Origin: JAZKFT01 sp963845495
GTDB lineage: Bacteria; Bacteroidota; Bacteroidia; Chitinophagales; Chitinophagaceae
DNA length: 64,000 nt
NCBI GenBank assembly: GCA_963845495.1
Contig: CAWJTH010000091.1
Coordinates: forward strand, 1-64,000
Reading direction: 5' to 3'
The stretch's first letter is position 1. Each line of letters begins with the position of its first letter. Made by a program: the position numbers and the translations under genes. The notes under the pieces are model-generated. The model was not told the origin of the DNA, made no database searches, and saw only the letters and a program-made list of their open reading frames with translations. Positions 1-8,532 of the stretch are shown here, piece by piece.

Positions 1-2
1 GT

Positions 3-125
3 TTGCACGACAACGCCTCGTTGGTTATGTTATTTATTTTCATTTTAATTCTTGGCGTAGCCATTAGTTTATTAAAAGGACTTATTTCAGCTCGTGGTAA
101 AATAGTTAAAAATGAAATTGGATGA
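3..125 (+). CDS. C-terminal end of a membrane protein (partial)
   Basis: The reading frame is open from the window edge to a TGA and gives about 40 residues: a hydrophobic segment (MLFIFILILGVAISLL) followed by a basic tail ending KNEIG. Its stop overlaps the ATG at 122 by four bases. In Bacteroidota ftsX often precedes the DUF3098 and uppP genes found just downstream, so this could be the end of FtsX. The tail does not look clearly like FtsX to me, so the name is only a synteny guess. Only a membrane-anchored C-terminus is certain. Confidence 0.45.
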   Translation: MHDNASLVMLFIFILILGVAISLLKGLISARGKIVKNEIG

Positions 126-139
126 TTTGTATTAATAAT

Positions 140-632
140 ATGTTTAGATCGATAAAAAAAGGCAGCTTTTGCTGTCTTTTTTTGCTTAGCGTTTTTTGCA
201 CGATAAAAGCGCAATCCAACGAACGGTTTGTTCCAGATCCGTATGTGCCCATCAATAAGGCATTATACGATACGATTGCGTATTGGGATAGTGTATATTT
301 TGCTACCTATAATAATTGTGATCTGAAAAAAATGAGCTGGCTGATGAGCGATAGCCTTGAATTTTATCATGATAAAAGTGGGTTAACAACTTCAAAGCCT
401 GAATTTATAAAGGCAATCCAGCAAAATATTTGTGGCAAAGTGTCGAGAATATTGGTGAAAAAACAGCATAGAAGTTTATCCAATTGCAAACTGGGGGGCG
501 GTAGAAATAGGCTATCACCGGTTCCAAAACCACGAAGAAAATAATTCCGTATCCAAGCCAGACAAATTTATTGTTATATGGCAAAACACCGCCATAGGTT
601 GGAAAATAAAGCGGGTAGTTAGCTTACATTAA
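140..632 (+). pseudogene. DUF4440/NTF2-like secreted protein, frameshifted
   Basis: The start at 140 gives a signal peptide (MFRSIKKG, then a hydrophobic core ending IKAQ); an in-frame ATG at 122 also exists. The first frame carries the SnoaL/NTF2-like pattern DLKKMSWLMSDSLEFYHDK, typical of DUF4440 proteins. At the run of six A at 458-463 the frame is lost and the +1 frame stops at 544. Removing one A continues the family as NSIEVYPIANWGAVEIGYHRF and on to a TAA at 630-632. It is therefore one gene of about 163 codons with a one-base insertion. This is either a recent inactivation or a homopolymer error. The product would be a small exported protein of unknown function. Confidence 0.75.
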
Positions 633-724
633 ATTAAAGTGGTATCGTCCTTCCATCTACGAAACTTTTCTTAACAGAATTTTTCATACCAATTACTTAT
701 TATTGCAGCGCAAAAACAAAAATA

Positions 725-1003
725 ATGGTCGAAAGAAAACCAATCCTTACAAAAAAAACAGTTGTTATTGATGATGCCCCTTTGTTCGGCAAACAGAATA
801 AATTGTTGATGGGTATCGGCGCAATTGTTATTATTTTAGGGATGGTTGTAATGGCCGGTGGCAAAAGCCCTGACCCTAAAGTGTTCGATTACAACCAAGT
901 ATATAGTAAAGTGCGCATTACGGTTGCACCATTTCTTATCATCATCGGTATTTTAATTGAAGTGGTTGCCATTTTTCGCAAGCCTACAACCACAGCAGAA
1001 TAA
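725..1003 (+). CDS. DUF3098 family membrane protein
   Basis: A 92-residue protein with a polar N-terminus (MVERKPILTKK) and two membrane helices at about 29-45 and 69-84, separated by a short loop containing FDYNQVYS. Length and pattern match DUF3098, a Bacteroidota family commonly encoded between ftsX and uppP, and uppP follows here. The function is unknown; position suggests a cell envelope role. A strong hairpin terminator follows at 1027-1061, so it is probably transcribed separately from uppP. Confidence 0.8.
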   Translation: MVERKPILTKKTVVIDDAPLFGKQNKLLMGIGAIVIILGMVVMAGGKSPDPKVFDYNQVYSKVRITVAPFLIIIGILIEVVAIFRKPTTTAE

Positions 1004-1026
1004 GATTATTTTTTGAATATATTTGC

Positions 1027-1061
1027 AAAAAGCGATGTCATATACACATCGCTTTTTTATT
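1027..1061 (+). terminator. Intrinsic terminator after the DUF3098 gene
   Basis: Arms AAAAAGCGATGT and ACATCGCTTTTT with a seven-base loop, followed by a T-rich tract, 23 bases after the stop at 1003. Confidence 0.8.
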
Positions 1062-1108
1062 TTGCCGCTTAAAACAAATTTCTACCAATAACTAGCTAAT
1101 TGCAATTT

Positions 1109-1990
1109 ATGACAACTTTCGAAAGTATTATTTTGGGCATTGTTGAAGGTTTAACCGAGTTTTTACCTGTTTCCAGTACTGCGCATTTAAAATTTACCAA
1201 CCCGTTGCTGGGGCTCCAGCAAAACTCTTTTACCGATATGTATGAAGTGGTGATCCAGCTGGCGGCAATTTTGGCCGTTGTGTTGGTGTACTGGAAAAAG
1301 TTTTTCGACTTGAAAAAAATGCATTTTTATATCAAGTTGATTATAGCCGTAATTCCAGCTTTGATATTTGGTGCTTTGCTAAAAAAACATATTGATAGCG
1401 CCTTAAACAACCTCACTTTTATAGCTTGCGTAATGTTGGCAGGCGGCGTTTTATTACTTTTTATCGACCGTTTTTTTAAAAGCCCCATTACCGATAAAGA
1501 AGAAAATATTTCAAACAAACAAGCGTTTGTTGTAGGTTGCTTTCAAGTTTTATCTATTATTTTCCCAGGTTTAAGCCGCAGTGCTGCCACTATTGTTGGT
1601 GGATTATCGCAAAAAATGACCCGCCGTTTGGCAGCAGAATTCTCCTTCTTTTTGGCTGTGCCAACCATGATTGCCGCCAGTGCAAAAGCATTTTACGACG
1701 CTTGCAAAGACAGTTATTTGGCTAATAACAATATTACAGAAGAACAAGCCAAAGGGATGAAAATCAGCACTTTCCACGATATTTTGGGAAGTACCAATCT
1801 GCATTCGCTCTTTACGCCTGATAACACAAAAGCGTTTGCCATTGGTTGCGTGGTATCTTTCATTGTAGCCTTACTGGCCGTTAAATTTTTTATAGGTTAT
1901 GTGCAAAAGCATGGTTTTCAATTGTTTGGATGGTACCGCATTGCATTGGGTATTACCATGTTGGCATTGATTTTTGGCCATTTCATTTAG
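1109..1990 (+). CDS. uppP: Undecaprenyl-diphosphatase UppP (BacA)
   Basis: Integral membrane phosphatase that converts undecaprenyl diphosphate to the monophosphate, recycling the lipid carrier for peptidoglycan and other surface polymers. Family signatures are visible: EGLTEFLPVSSTAHL at about 13-27 and GLSRSAATIVGGL at about 154-166, with several hydrophobic helices. I start at ATG 1109 (MTTFESIILG); an upstream TTG at 1100 adds only three residues. It is about 293 residues, normal for the family. It is preceded by DUF3098 and followed by a repeat-filled spacer. Confidence 0.95.
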   Translation: MTTFESIILGIVEGLTEFLPVSSTAHLKFTNPLLGLQQNSFTDMYEVVIQLAAILAVVLVYWKKFFDLKKMHFYIKLIIAVIPALIFGALLKKHIDSALNNLTFIACVMLAGGVLLLFIDRFFKSPITDKEENISNKQAFVVGCFQVLSIIFPGLSRSAATIVGGLSQKMTRRLAAEFSFFLAVPTMIAASAKAFYDACKDSYLANNNITEEQAKGMKISTFHDILGSTNLHSLFTPDNTKAFAIGCVVSFIVALLAVKFFIGYVQKHGFQLFGWYRIALGITMLALIFGHFI

Positions 1991-1996
1991 TGGTAT

Positions 1997-2310
1997 TGCC
2001 ACAGATTCACAGATTAGGCACAGAAATTTTAAGGACCTCTTATTAATTTATTCCATGGCTATCCGCTATTTGGAATAAAGTACCAGCGGTACGAAATGTT
2101 GGTAAAAATCCGTTACAATGACGCACCCAAGCCAGCGGGGCGACATGTGAACCGCAAACATTTCGTGCCGCCGGCACTCTTTTTCGCTATTATTCCTGCT
2201 TCTTTACCAACATACCAGCCCGCTGGGCTTTATGCTATCGATTTGTTGACAAAATGTAGCAGAAAGGCGTAAATCTAACTTACTGTGTTAAATCAGTGAA
2301 TCTGTGGCAT
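1997..2310. repeat. Nested palindromic repeat element between uppP and a lipoprotein gene
   Basis: This 460-base spacer has no gene. Outer inverted arms TGCCACAGATTCAC lie near 1997-2016 and, reversed, at 2289-2309. Inside is a second nested structure: a TACCAGCGGTACGAAATGTTGG word at about 2080-2101, an imperfect inner hairpin ending CATTTCGTGCCGCCGGCAC at about 2159-2177, and a closing TACCAACAT...CCGCTGGGC word at about 2204-2227. The same arrangement of words recurs at 18155-18357, so this is a dispersed element and not a local terminator. Confidence 0.75.
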
Positions 2311-2450
2311 AAAAACGACGCCTTAACTGCCGCTTTTTATTCCGCATTTATTTTTTCTTCCACCAAATATGGAACCAAAACCACCATTGGTACGATTAAA
2401 GTAAAATACTGGTTTTCTTAACATTAGCTTTGGGGTATAAATCCAAAAAA

Positions 2451-3236
2451 ATGAAAAATAACCCCAAGGTTTTGATACTGATATTTTTAGTATCCATGTT
2501 TGTTACATCGTGCAATAACTATGGTAAAAAAGTGACTTTTGAAGGTACCAAAGGTGAAGTATATTACAAAGGCGATGGTGTTACCGAGGCAGATGCTAAA
2601 AAGTTGGGCGACTACCTTAAAACAATCGATTACATCAACAATAACAAAGAAAGCAGTTTTCAATTAACTAAAAATGGCGACACTTACGTTTTTAAATTAG
2701 TGATAAACAAAGCTGTTTACGATACTATGCCCGGCCTCGACAAAAGTTATAAAGCCTTGGGTGCTTTGGTAAGTGAAAAAGTTTTTGATGGCAAAAAGGT
2801 TGACGTGGGCTTGACTGACGATTACTTTAAAGAATTTAAAACCATTCCTTACGATGCTGCTTATGCAAAATCGATTAATGATGATAGTGCAGATGATTTT
2901 GGTAAAGATGTTTTGATTGACGGTACAAAAGGCGAAGTATTTATAAAAGGCGAAGGCGTTACCGAAGCAGACGCTCAAAGGCTTGGGCAACACTTAAGAA
3001 AAATAACTTTTTTAAACGATACAACCCATGCCAGCGTACAGTTATTGAAAAATGACAACGGCTATATTGTTCGTTTTGTGTACGACAAACATTTTTATGA
3101 AACTACGCCAGATGTGGTTAAAAACTTCAACATTATCCGCAATTCTATTAGCACCGATGTGTTTGGTGGCCAAAATGTAGACATTCGGTTAGCTGACGAG
3201 AAAATGCAAGATTTTGTAACAATTCCTGCCAACTAA
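2451..3236 (+). CDS. Lipoprotein with a tandemly duplicated domain
   Basis: ATG 2451 begins a lipoprotein signal (MKNNPKVLILIFLVSMFVTSC) with cysteine at about residue 21; the upstream TTG at 2430 is not needed. The mature part is two copies of one domain of about 100 residues. Copy one begins EGTKGEVYYKGDGVTEADAK and copy two begins DGTKGEVFIKGEGVTEADAQ; they also share LGDYL/LGQHL and similar later strands ending FKTIP/FVTIP. I do not recognise the fold or function. It is predicted to be membrane anchored on the periplasmic or outer face, and it is a single-gene unit with its own terminator. Confidence 0.8.
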   Translation: MKNNPKVLILIFLVSMFVTSCNNYGKKVTFEGTKGEVYYKGDGVTEADAKKLGDYLKTIDYINNNKESSFQLTKNGDTYVFKLVINKAVYDTMPGLDKSYKALGALVSEKVFDGKKVDVGLTDDYFKEFKTIPYDAAYAKSINDDSADDFGKDVLIDGTKGEVFIKGEGVTEADAQRLGQHLRKITFLNDTTHASVQLLKNDNGYIVRFVYDKHFYETTPDVVKNFNIIRNSISTDVFGGQNVDIRLADEKMQDFVTIPAN

Positions 3237-3259
3237 ACTCAAAACAGTTGGTTTTTAAA

Positions 3260-3297
3260 ATGTGCCGCGCATTTATTGCGGCGCATTTTTTATTTAA
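3260..3297 (+). terminator. Intrinsic terminator after the duplicated-domain lipoprotein
   Basis: TGTGCCGC and GCGGCGCA arms (one G-T pair) around an AT-rich loop, then a T tract, 25 bases after the stop. Confidence 0.75.
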
Positions 3298-3350
3298 TGA
3301 AGTGACTAAAAACCATTTCATTATTTTTATGCCTACAACCTAAACCATCG

Positions 3351-4715
3351 ATGGAAATCTTTAATGAAAATGCTCCGGATGTAATTTCTTCTTTTGTCGC
3401 AAAATCTAAAACTGCCGATAAAAAAACCATTAACGGCTGGGCCATGTACGATTGGGCCAATAGTGCCTATAATTTGGTTATCACTTCCACCATGTTCCCG
3501 GCTTATTATGAAGAAGTAACCAAAAATGCCGCTACCAATAATTATGTTACATTTTTGGGTAGGTCGTTTGCCAATACGGCTTTATATAATTATGCCCTCG
3601 GTTTTGCTTTCTTAATTGTGGCCATTATGTCGCCAATCCTTTCATCGATTGCCGATTATAAGGGTAACAAAAAATTCTTTCTCCGGTTTTTTTGTAGTTT
3701 AGGCAGTGCGGCATGCAGCGGCTTGTATTTTTTTGATGAACATTCACTAACGCTGGGTATTGTGCTCGTAATTATTTCCTGTGTCGGTTTTTGGAGCAGC
3801 CTTGTTTTTTACAATTCTTATTTACCTGAAATTGCGGCCGAAGAAGACCAAGACCGTGTAAGCGCAAAAGGCTTTACCATGGGTTATATTGGCAGTGTTT
3901 TGTTGCAAATTATATGTTTCATCTTGCTGTTTAAAAAAGAAATGTTTGGCATTTCCACAAGCGGAAAAGCATTACAAATTTCCTTTTTATTGGTTGGGAT
4001 TTGGTGGTTTGGTTTTGGAAGCTTTGCGCTGAAACGCTTACCCCATGGCACTCCTAGCGCATTAAGGCCAGAAAAAGGACTATTGACAAACGGTTTTATC
4101 GAACTAAAAAAAGTATGGCAGCAGCTTACTCACTTACCCGTTTTAAAACGTTACTTATTTGCTTTCTTTTTTTACAATATGGGCGTGCAAACAGTAATGT
4201 TGGCCGCCACTTTGTATGGTAAAAGTGAACTGGAAATACCCGTTAACAATCTCATCATTTCTATTTTATTGATCCAATTGGTAGCTATACCCGGCTCTAT
4301 TTTATTGTCGAAATTGTCTGGCAAAATCGGCAATATAAAAGCGCTTATGGTGGCTGTAATTATTTGGATAGGCATTTGCATTGCCGGCTACATGATTCCA
4401 AAAGGCGGCATCAACCAATTTTATGCGTTAGCCGGTGTTGTAGGTTTTGTAATGGGCGGTATTCAATCGCTTAGCCGAAGTACTTATGCCAAACTGATGC
4501 CCGAAACTAAAGACACTACTTCATTCTTTAGTTTTTATGATGTTACCGAAAAAATTGCCATTGTGATAGGCATGTTTGGTTATGGATTTATTACTGAATT
4601 GGCGGGCGGTTCACAACGCAATTCGGTTTTGTCGCTTACAATACTTTTTGTAATTGGTTTATTATTATTGATTTATACATTGGCTGCGCAGAAAAAAATA
4701 AGGCTTGCATCATAA
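3351..4715 (+). CDS. MFS transporter, UMF1/Atg22-like family
   Basis: A 454-residue polytopic inner-membrane protein. Near residue 27 it has the signature INGWAMYDWANSAYNLV, which marks the UMF1 (Atg22-like) branch of the major facilitator superfamily. About twelve hydrophobic segments follow, with the family-like GGIQSLSRSTYAKLMP near 375-390. Yeast Atg22 exports amino acids from the vacuole; the substrate of bacterial members is unknown. The MBL hydrolase gene begins 44 bases downstream and may share its transcript. I see no substrate clue in the neighbours. Confidence 0.88.
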   Translation: MEIFNENAPDVISSFVAKSKTADKKTINGWAMYDWANSAYNLVITSTMFPAYYEEVTKNAATNNYVTFLGRSFANTALYNYALGFAFLIVAIMSPILSSIADYKGNKKFFLRFFCSLGSAACSGLYFFDEHSLTLGIVLVIISCVGFWSSLVFYNSYLPEIAAEEDQDRVSAKGFTMGYIGSVLLQIICFILLFKKEMFGISTSGKALQISFLLVGIWWFGFGSFALKRLPHGTPSALRPEKGLLTNGFIELKKVWQQLTHLPVLKRYLFAFFFYNMGVQTVMLAATLYGKSELEIPVNNLIISILLIQLVAIPGSILLSKLSGKIGNIKALMVAVIIWIGICIAGYMIPKGGINQFYALAGVVGFVMGGIQSLSRSTYAKLMPETKDTTSFFSFYDVTEKIAIVIGMFGYGFITELAGGSQRNSVLSLTILFVIGLLLLIYTLAAQKKIRLAS

Positions 4716-4759
4716 TTTAAAATTGCTGCATTCCCATTTTTTGGGAGAAAAATAAATAG

Positions 4760-5653
4760 ATGACACTTCATACCATCAATACCGAATTATTTAAGCTGGA
4801 TGGCGGAGCCATGTTTGGTGTGGTGCCAAAAACCATTTGGCAAAAAACAAACCCTGCCGATAGCAACAATCTTTGCACTTGGGCCATGCGTTTATTGTTA
4901 GTTGAAGACGGCAATAAATTAATGTTGATTGATACGGGGATGGGCAACAAACAAGATGAAAAATTTTTGAACCATTATTATTTGCATGGCAATGATACCT
5001 TGGATAAAAGCCTTGCCCAGCTTGGGTTTCATAAAAATGATATCACCGATGTTTTTTTAACCCATTTACATTTTGACCATTGCGGCGGTGCTATTGAACG
5101 AGAGGGGGATAAATTGCTACCAGCATTTAAAAACGCTGTTTATTGGAGCAACGAACAACATTGGCAATGGGCTACCGAACCAAACGAACGTGAAAAAGCA
5201 TCGTTTTTAAAAGAAAATATTTTGCCGATAAAAGAAAGTGGGCAACTTCAGTTCGTGGATCGTGAGGCGTCGGTTGTGAGTGACCTCAAAACAGCAGACC
5301 AACATCCGCCATCCGCCATCCGGCATAACCTGCCACCAGTCATCCGCCAACTTTATTACGCTAACGGTCACACCGAAAGCATGATGTTGCCAATGATTGA
5401 TTACAAAGGAAGGACGATTGTTTACATGGCCGATTTATTGCCATCGGTTGGCCACCTGCCGTTACCCTATGTGATGGGTTATGATACAAGGCCGTTAATT
5501 ACTTTGCAAGAAAAAAAAGCTTTTTTACAAGAAGCCCTAACGAATAATTATGTGCTGTACTTTGAACACGATCCTGTAAACGAATGCTGCACTTTGCAAC
5601 AAACGGAAAAAGGCATTCGGGTAAAAGAAACGTTTAAATTAAGTGAATTATAG
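4760..5653 (+). CDS. MBL-fold metallo-hydrolase
   Basis: A 297-residue metallo-beta-lactamase superfamily protein. The metal-binding signature THLHFDHCGG is at about 100-109, NGHTESMM at about 202-209 supplies a further histidine, and MADLLPSVGH and YFEHDPV carry later ligands. This suits a cytoplasmic hydrolase of the quorum-quenching lactonase-like group, but the substrate cannot be read from sequence. Residues about 169-197 are an array-encoded insertion (see the repeat at 5265-5350) in a loop just before NGHT. The start ATG is 44 bases after the MFS gene. Confidence 0.85.
   Translation: MTLHTINTELFKLDGGAMFGVVPKTIWQKTNPADSNNLCTWAMRLLLVEDGNKLMLIDTGMGNKQDEKFLNHYYLHGNDTLDKSLAQLGFHKNDITDVFLTHLHFDHCGGAIEREGDKLLPAFKNAVYWSNEQHWQWATEPNEREKASFLKENILPIKESGQLQFVDREASVVSDLKTADQHPPSAIRHNLPPVIRQLYYANGHTESMMLPMIDYKGRTIVYMADLLPSVGHLPLPYVMGYDTRPLITLQEKKAFLQEALTNNYVLYFEHDPVNECCTLQQTEKGIRVKETFKLSEL
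5265..5350 (+). repeat. Heptanucleotide array inside the MBL hydrolase gene
   Basis: Seven-base periodicity is direct: GTGAGGC, GTCGGTT, GTGAGTG at the left, then CATCCGC, CATCCGC, CATCCGG, CATAACC at 5303-5330 and another ATCCGCC near 5342. Frame is kept through it, encoding roughly 29 residues (REASVV...PPVIRQ) unlike the rest of the protein. Confidence 0.75.
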
Positions 5654-5714
5654 TTCAACCCATACTTCTATAATCATAAGAATCACATTAATCAAATAAA
5701 TCAAGGTTCAGAAT

Positions 5715-6485
5715 ATGCGTATTATTTCATACAATGTAAATGGCATCCGGTCTGCCATTAAAAAAGGTTTTATCGATTGGTTAAAAACCGATCCGGCCGA
5801 CGTGATTTGCTTGCAAGAAACCAAAGCTACCAAAGACGATGTAGACATGAAGGAATTGGAAACGCTGGGTTATAGGCACGATTGGTTTAGCGCCAACAAA
5901 AAAGGCTACAGCGGCGTGGCAATGATCAGTAAAATCCATCCCGATAATGTAATTTTGGGCTCCCAAATTGAACAAAGCGATTTTGAAGGCCGCGTAATAC
6001 AAGCTGATTTTGGTGATGTGCGGCTCATCAATTGTTATTTTCCAAGTGGCACCAGCGGCGATGAACGGCAAACATACAAATACAAATTTTTGGATGAAAT
6101 GCTGGAATACGTGGAAGCGGCCCGGAAAGAAAAGCAAAAAATTATTTTAGTGGGCGATTATAATATTGCACACGAAAACATCGACATCCACGATCCGAAG
6201 GGTAATAAAAACTCATCTGGTTTTTTACCCGAAGAACGTGCTTGGATGACCAAGTTTTTAAGCCATGGTTGGATTGATACATTCCGGCATTTCCACCCAA
6301 ACGAAGTTGGCCAATATAGTTGGTGGAGCCAGCGTTTCCCCAGTGTTCGGCTTAACAATAAAGGTTGGCGCATCGATTATATTGCAGTAACCAAACCATT
6401 AGAAAGCCAAATAAAAAGTGCTGCTATTTTACCCGATGTAAAGCATAGCGATCATTGTCCTATTTTTTTAGAGGTTGATATTTAG
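5715..6485 (+). CDS. xth: Exodeoxyribonuclease III (AP endonuclease)
   Basis: Mg-dependent nuclease of the exonuclease III/APE1 family that cuts abasic sites in base-excision repair. Family motifs are complete: SYNVNGIRSA at 4-13, LQETKA at 33-38 (metal-binding Glu), GDYNIAHENIDI at about 147-158, WWSQRFPSVRLNNKGWRID at about 203-221, and the C-terminal KHSDHCPIFLEV with the catalytic Asp-His. At 256 residues the length is normal. It is a single gene followed by an inverted word array at 6490-6582. Confidence 0.95.
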   Translation: MRIISYNVNGIRSAIKKGFIDWLKTDPADVICLQETKATKDDVDMKELETLGYRHDWFSANKKGYSGVAMISKIHPDNVILGSQIEQSDFEGRVIQADFGDVRLINCYFPSGTSGDERQTYKYKFLDEMLEYVEAARKEKQKIILVGDYNIAHENIDIHDPKGNKNSSGFLPEERAWMTKFLSHGWIDTFRHFHPNEVGQYSWWSQRFPSVRLNNKGWRIDYIAVTKPLESQIKSAAILPDVKHSDHCPIFLEVDI

Positions 6486-6489
6486 TCCC

Positions 6490-6582
6490 AGTAAATAGGT
6501 AATTAAGCAATTGGGTAATTGTGTTTAACGAATCAATTCTATTTACCCGATTACTTACCAATTACTTAATTACCTATTTACT
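6490..6582. repeat. Inverted word array after xth
   Basis: Left arm 6490-6518 and right arm 6555-6582 are near-perfect reverse complements built from GTAATTA/AATTGGG-type words; the first 18 bases pair perfectly. It could fold into a long hairpin 5 bases after the xth stop and act as a terminator. Confidence 0.75.
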
Positions 6583-6606
6583 TATTTTGAACCCAATAAT
6601 AAAAGC

Positions 6607-6912
6607 ATGATTATTTACAACGTTACCACCAAAGTGGCTTGGCAAATAAGCGAAGCTTGGTTACAATGGATGCTTGATATACATATTCCTGAAATAATTG
6701 GCACTGGTTGTTTTGAGAAACATCAATTTGCCAAATTGTTAGAAACGGACGAAGAAGACGGGCCAACTTATACAGTACAATATCATGCAACATCGCTTGA
6801 AAAATACCAACAATATATCAACCAATACAGTTTAGTTTTTAAAAAAGAAGTGTTTGCAAAATGGGGCGACCAAACAATCTCATTCAAAAGCTTGATGGAG
6901 GTTATAAATTAA
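6607..6912 (+). CDS. DUF4286 family protein
   Basis: A 101-residue soluble protein beginning MIIYNVTTKV, with the family-like stretch WLQWMLDIHIPEI and the later TYTVQYHATSLEKYQQYI and FKKEVFAKWGD. It looks like a ferredoxin-like-fold domain. DUF4286 is widespread in Bacteroidota with no known function. No operon partner is evident: the next gene, HU, lies 273 bases on. Confidence 0.8.
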   Translation: MIIYNVTTKVAWQISEAWLQWMLDIHIPEIIGTGCFEKHQFAKLLETDEEDGPTYTVQYHATSLEKYQQYINQYSLVFKKEVFAKWGDQTISFKSLMEVIN

Positions 6913-7154
6913 TCATAAAAATAAACAAATTTATTGCCTTAAGCGGCTGGCAAGTTTGGCGTACTACAGTCGTTGATTTGCTATAATTTTAGGTCGCAAA
7001 GCCTTACCAATATTAAGCTTCGGGCAATTTATTATTTTATTTTTATTCAGGCAACAACTATTGCAAGCCCAAACCATTGTATGATAAGCGTTTACGCAAA
7101 GCGTTAATTTTTTCTTAGAGATGTGTATGATGGACACAACAAAGCAAAACGTTT

Positions 7155-7162
7155 TATATTTG
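7155..7162 (+). promoter_or_regulatory. Candidate -7 box for the HU gene
   Basis: TATATTTG matches the Bacteroidota TAnnTTTG box 23 bases before the ATG. No clear TTG is seen at -33, so support is partial. The remainder of the 273-base spacer (6913-7185) shows no gene. Confidence 0.35.
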
Positions 7163-7185
7163 CCGCATCATAAAAACCTTTTAAT

Positions 7186-7494
7186 ATGAACAAATCAGAT
7201 CTCATCACCAAAATTTCAGATGATGCCGGCATCACCAAAGCACAGGCAAATGACGCATTGGACGCCTTTACCGATGCAGTTACCAAAACCTTGAACAAGG
7301 GCGATAAAGTGACCTTGGTAGGTTTTGGAACCTTCTCTGTTAGCCAACGCGAGGCACGCAATGGCCGTAACCCCAAAACAAACGAGCCAATTAAGATAAA
7401 GGCAAAAAAAGTTGCCAAATTTAAAGCAGGTAAAGAATTGGCTGCAAAAATCCAAGCTTCAAAAGCCGCAAAGGCCAAAAAAGCAGCTAAATAA
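7186..7494 (+). CDS. HU family DNA-binding protein
   Basis: Histone-like nucleoid protein that bends and compacts DNA as a dimer. The first 90 residues are a complete HU domain: MNKSDLITKI, then VGFGTFSVSQREARNGRNP at about 46-64, containing the flexible DNA-binding arm and its RNP. The C-terminus has a short Lys/Ala-rich tail (KAAKAKKAAK), which probably adds nonspecific DNA contact. Total 102 residues. The THX gene starts 72 bases downstream and a terminator follows it, so the two may be cotranscribed. Confidence 0.93.
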   Translation: MNKSDLITKISDDAGITKAQANDALDAFTDAVTKTLNKGDKVTLVGFGTFSVSQREARNGRNPKTNEPIKIKAKKVAKFKAGKELAAKIQASKAAKAKKAAK

Positions 7495-7566
7495 ATGAAT
7501 TAGGCCAAAGTGCCGAGCTTATTATATTTTTGCAACTCATTTGTACAAAAAATAAAAACGGTAACC

Positions 7567-7683
7567 ATGGGAAGAGGTGACAAAAAAACTAAAAAAGGTA
7601 AGATTTTCAAAGGTTCATTTGGAAAATCAAGACCTGCAAAAGCAACAACTGCAAAACCTGTTGCTGAGAAAAAAGAAGCTTAG
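7567..7683 (+). CDS. 30S ribosomal protein THX
   Basis: A 38-residue basic protein beginning MGRGDKKTKKGKIFKGSFGK, which matches the THX (Thx) family; in Thermus this peptide sits in the head of the small subunit and stabilises 16S rRNA. The tail RPAKATTAKPVAEKKEA is a Bacteroidota-style extension. It lies between HU and a strong terminator at 7716-7758. Confidence 0.88.
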   Translation: MGRGDKKTKKGKIFKGSFGKSRPAKATTAKPVAEKKEA

Positions 7684-7715
7684 TATTTCATAAAGATACA
7701 AATTGCACTTTTACG

Positions 7716-7758
7716 GCTTGCATAGCTACTACTGTTAGTTATGCAAGCTTTTTTATTT
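7716..7758 (+). terminator. Intrinsic terminator after the THX gene
   Basis: GCTTGCATA at 7716-7724 pairs with TATGCAAGC at 7740-7748, followed by a T-rich run. Confidence 0.8.
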
Positions 7759-7778
7759 TGTTTATTAAAAAAAATCCA

Positions 7779-7858
7779 ATACTAATATTCAATGCTCAAT
7801 AAAAGAAGATTGCCTTTAAGTTGAGTGTTGAAAATTGAATATTGATTATTAATTACAT
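7779..7858. repeat. Inverted heptamer array between convergent genes
   Basis: On the minus strand the right half reads AATCAAT, ATTCAAT, TTTCAAC, ACTCAAC in exact 7-base register (core TCAA). The left half carries ATACTAA, TATTCAA, TGCTCAA, roughly its reverse complement but shorter by about one unit. It sits between the THX unit and pdxH, which are convergent. Confidence 0.7.
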
Positions 7859-7859
7859 T

Positions 7860-8501
7860 TTAAGGCGCAAGCCTTTCTAGCAACCAATTTTTTGCTTCAT
7901 TTTGACGATAACGCAGCCTATCGTGTAAGCGACTGCTTCGCCCTTGCCAAAATTCTATTGAAGTTGGTTTTACTCTATAACCGCCCCAAAATGATGGCCT
8001 TGGAATTTTGCTTCCTGAAAATTTCTCTTGATTAATTTTCCATTTTTCTTCTATTTCGGTTCGGCTTTTAATCACTTGGCTCTGTGGCGAGGCCCATGCA
8101 CCAACCCTGCTGCCGATGGGCCGGCTATTAAAATAAGCATCACTTTCTTCTGCCGAAACCTTTTCAACTTTGCCTTCAACCCTTACCTGCCTTTCCAATT
8201 CTTTCCAAAAAAAAACCAAGGCTGCGTAAGGGTTTGCAGCCATTTCTTTGCCTTTGGCGCTATCATAATTGGTAAAAAAAATGAAACCCTTTTCATCAAA
8301 TCCTTTCAACAAAACAATCCTCGCTTCCGGTTTTCCTTCGGGTGAAACGGTGGCCAGCGTCATGGCATTTATTTCGGTAATGTCCGATGCGGTGGCTTCA
8401 TCCCACCATTTACTAAATTGTGCAATTGGGTTATCCGCCACATCGTGTTCGCCCAATGTTTGCAATCTGTAATCCTTTCTTATGTCGGCTATTTGTTGCA
8501 T
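7860..8501 (-). CDS. pdxH: Pyridoxamine/pyridoxine 5'-phosphate oxidase
   Basis: FMN-dependent oxidase making pyridoxal 5'-phosphate, the last step of vitamin B6 synthesis and salvage. Visible motifs: MTLATVSPEGKPEARIVLLKG at about 47-67, FFTNYDSAKGKEMA, VRVEGKVEKV, SRPIGSRVGAWASPQS at about 125-140 and the C-terminal FWQGRSSRLHDR, which carries the substrate-binding Arg and His. At 213 residues the length is normal. A terminator-like hairpin lies just upstream (8533-8564), so it has its own transcript. Confidence 0.95.
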   Translation of the reverse strand: MQQIADIRKDYRLQTLGEHDVADNPIAQFSKWWDEATASDITEINAMTLATVSPEGKPEARIVLLKGFDEKGFIFFTNYDSAKGKEMAANPYAALVFFWKELERQVRVEGKVEKVSAEESDAYFNSRPIGSRVGAWASPQSQVIKSRTEIEEKWKINQEKFSGSKIPRPSFWGGYRVKPTSIEFWQGRSSRLHDRLRYRQNEAKNWLLERLAP

Positions 8502-8532
8502 GGCTTACTTTATTTCCTATTTATCTTGTAAA

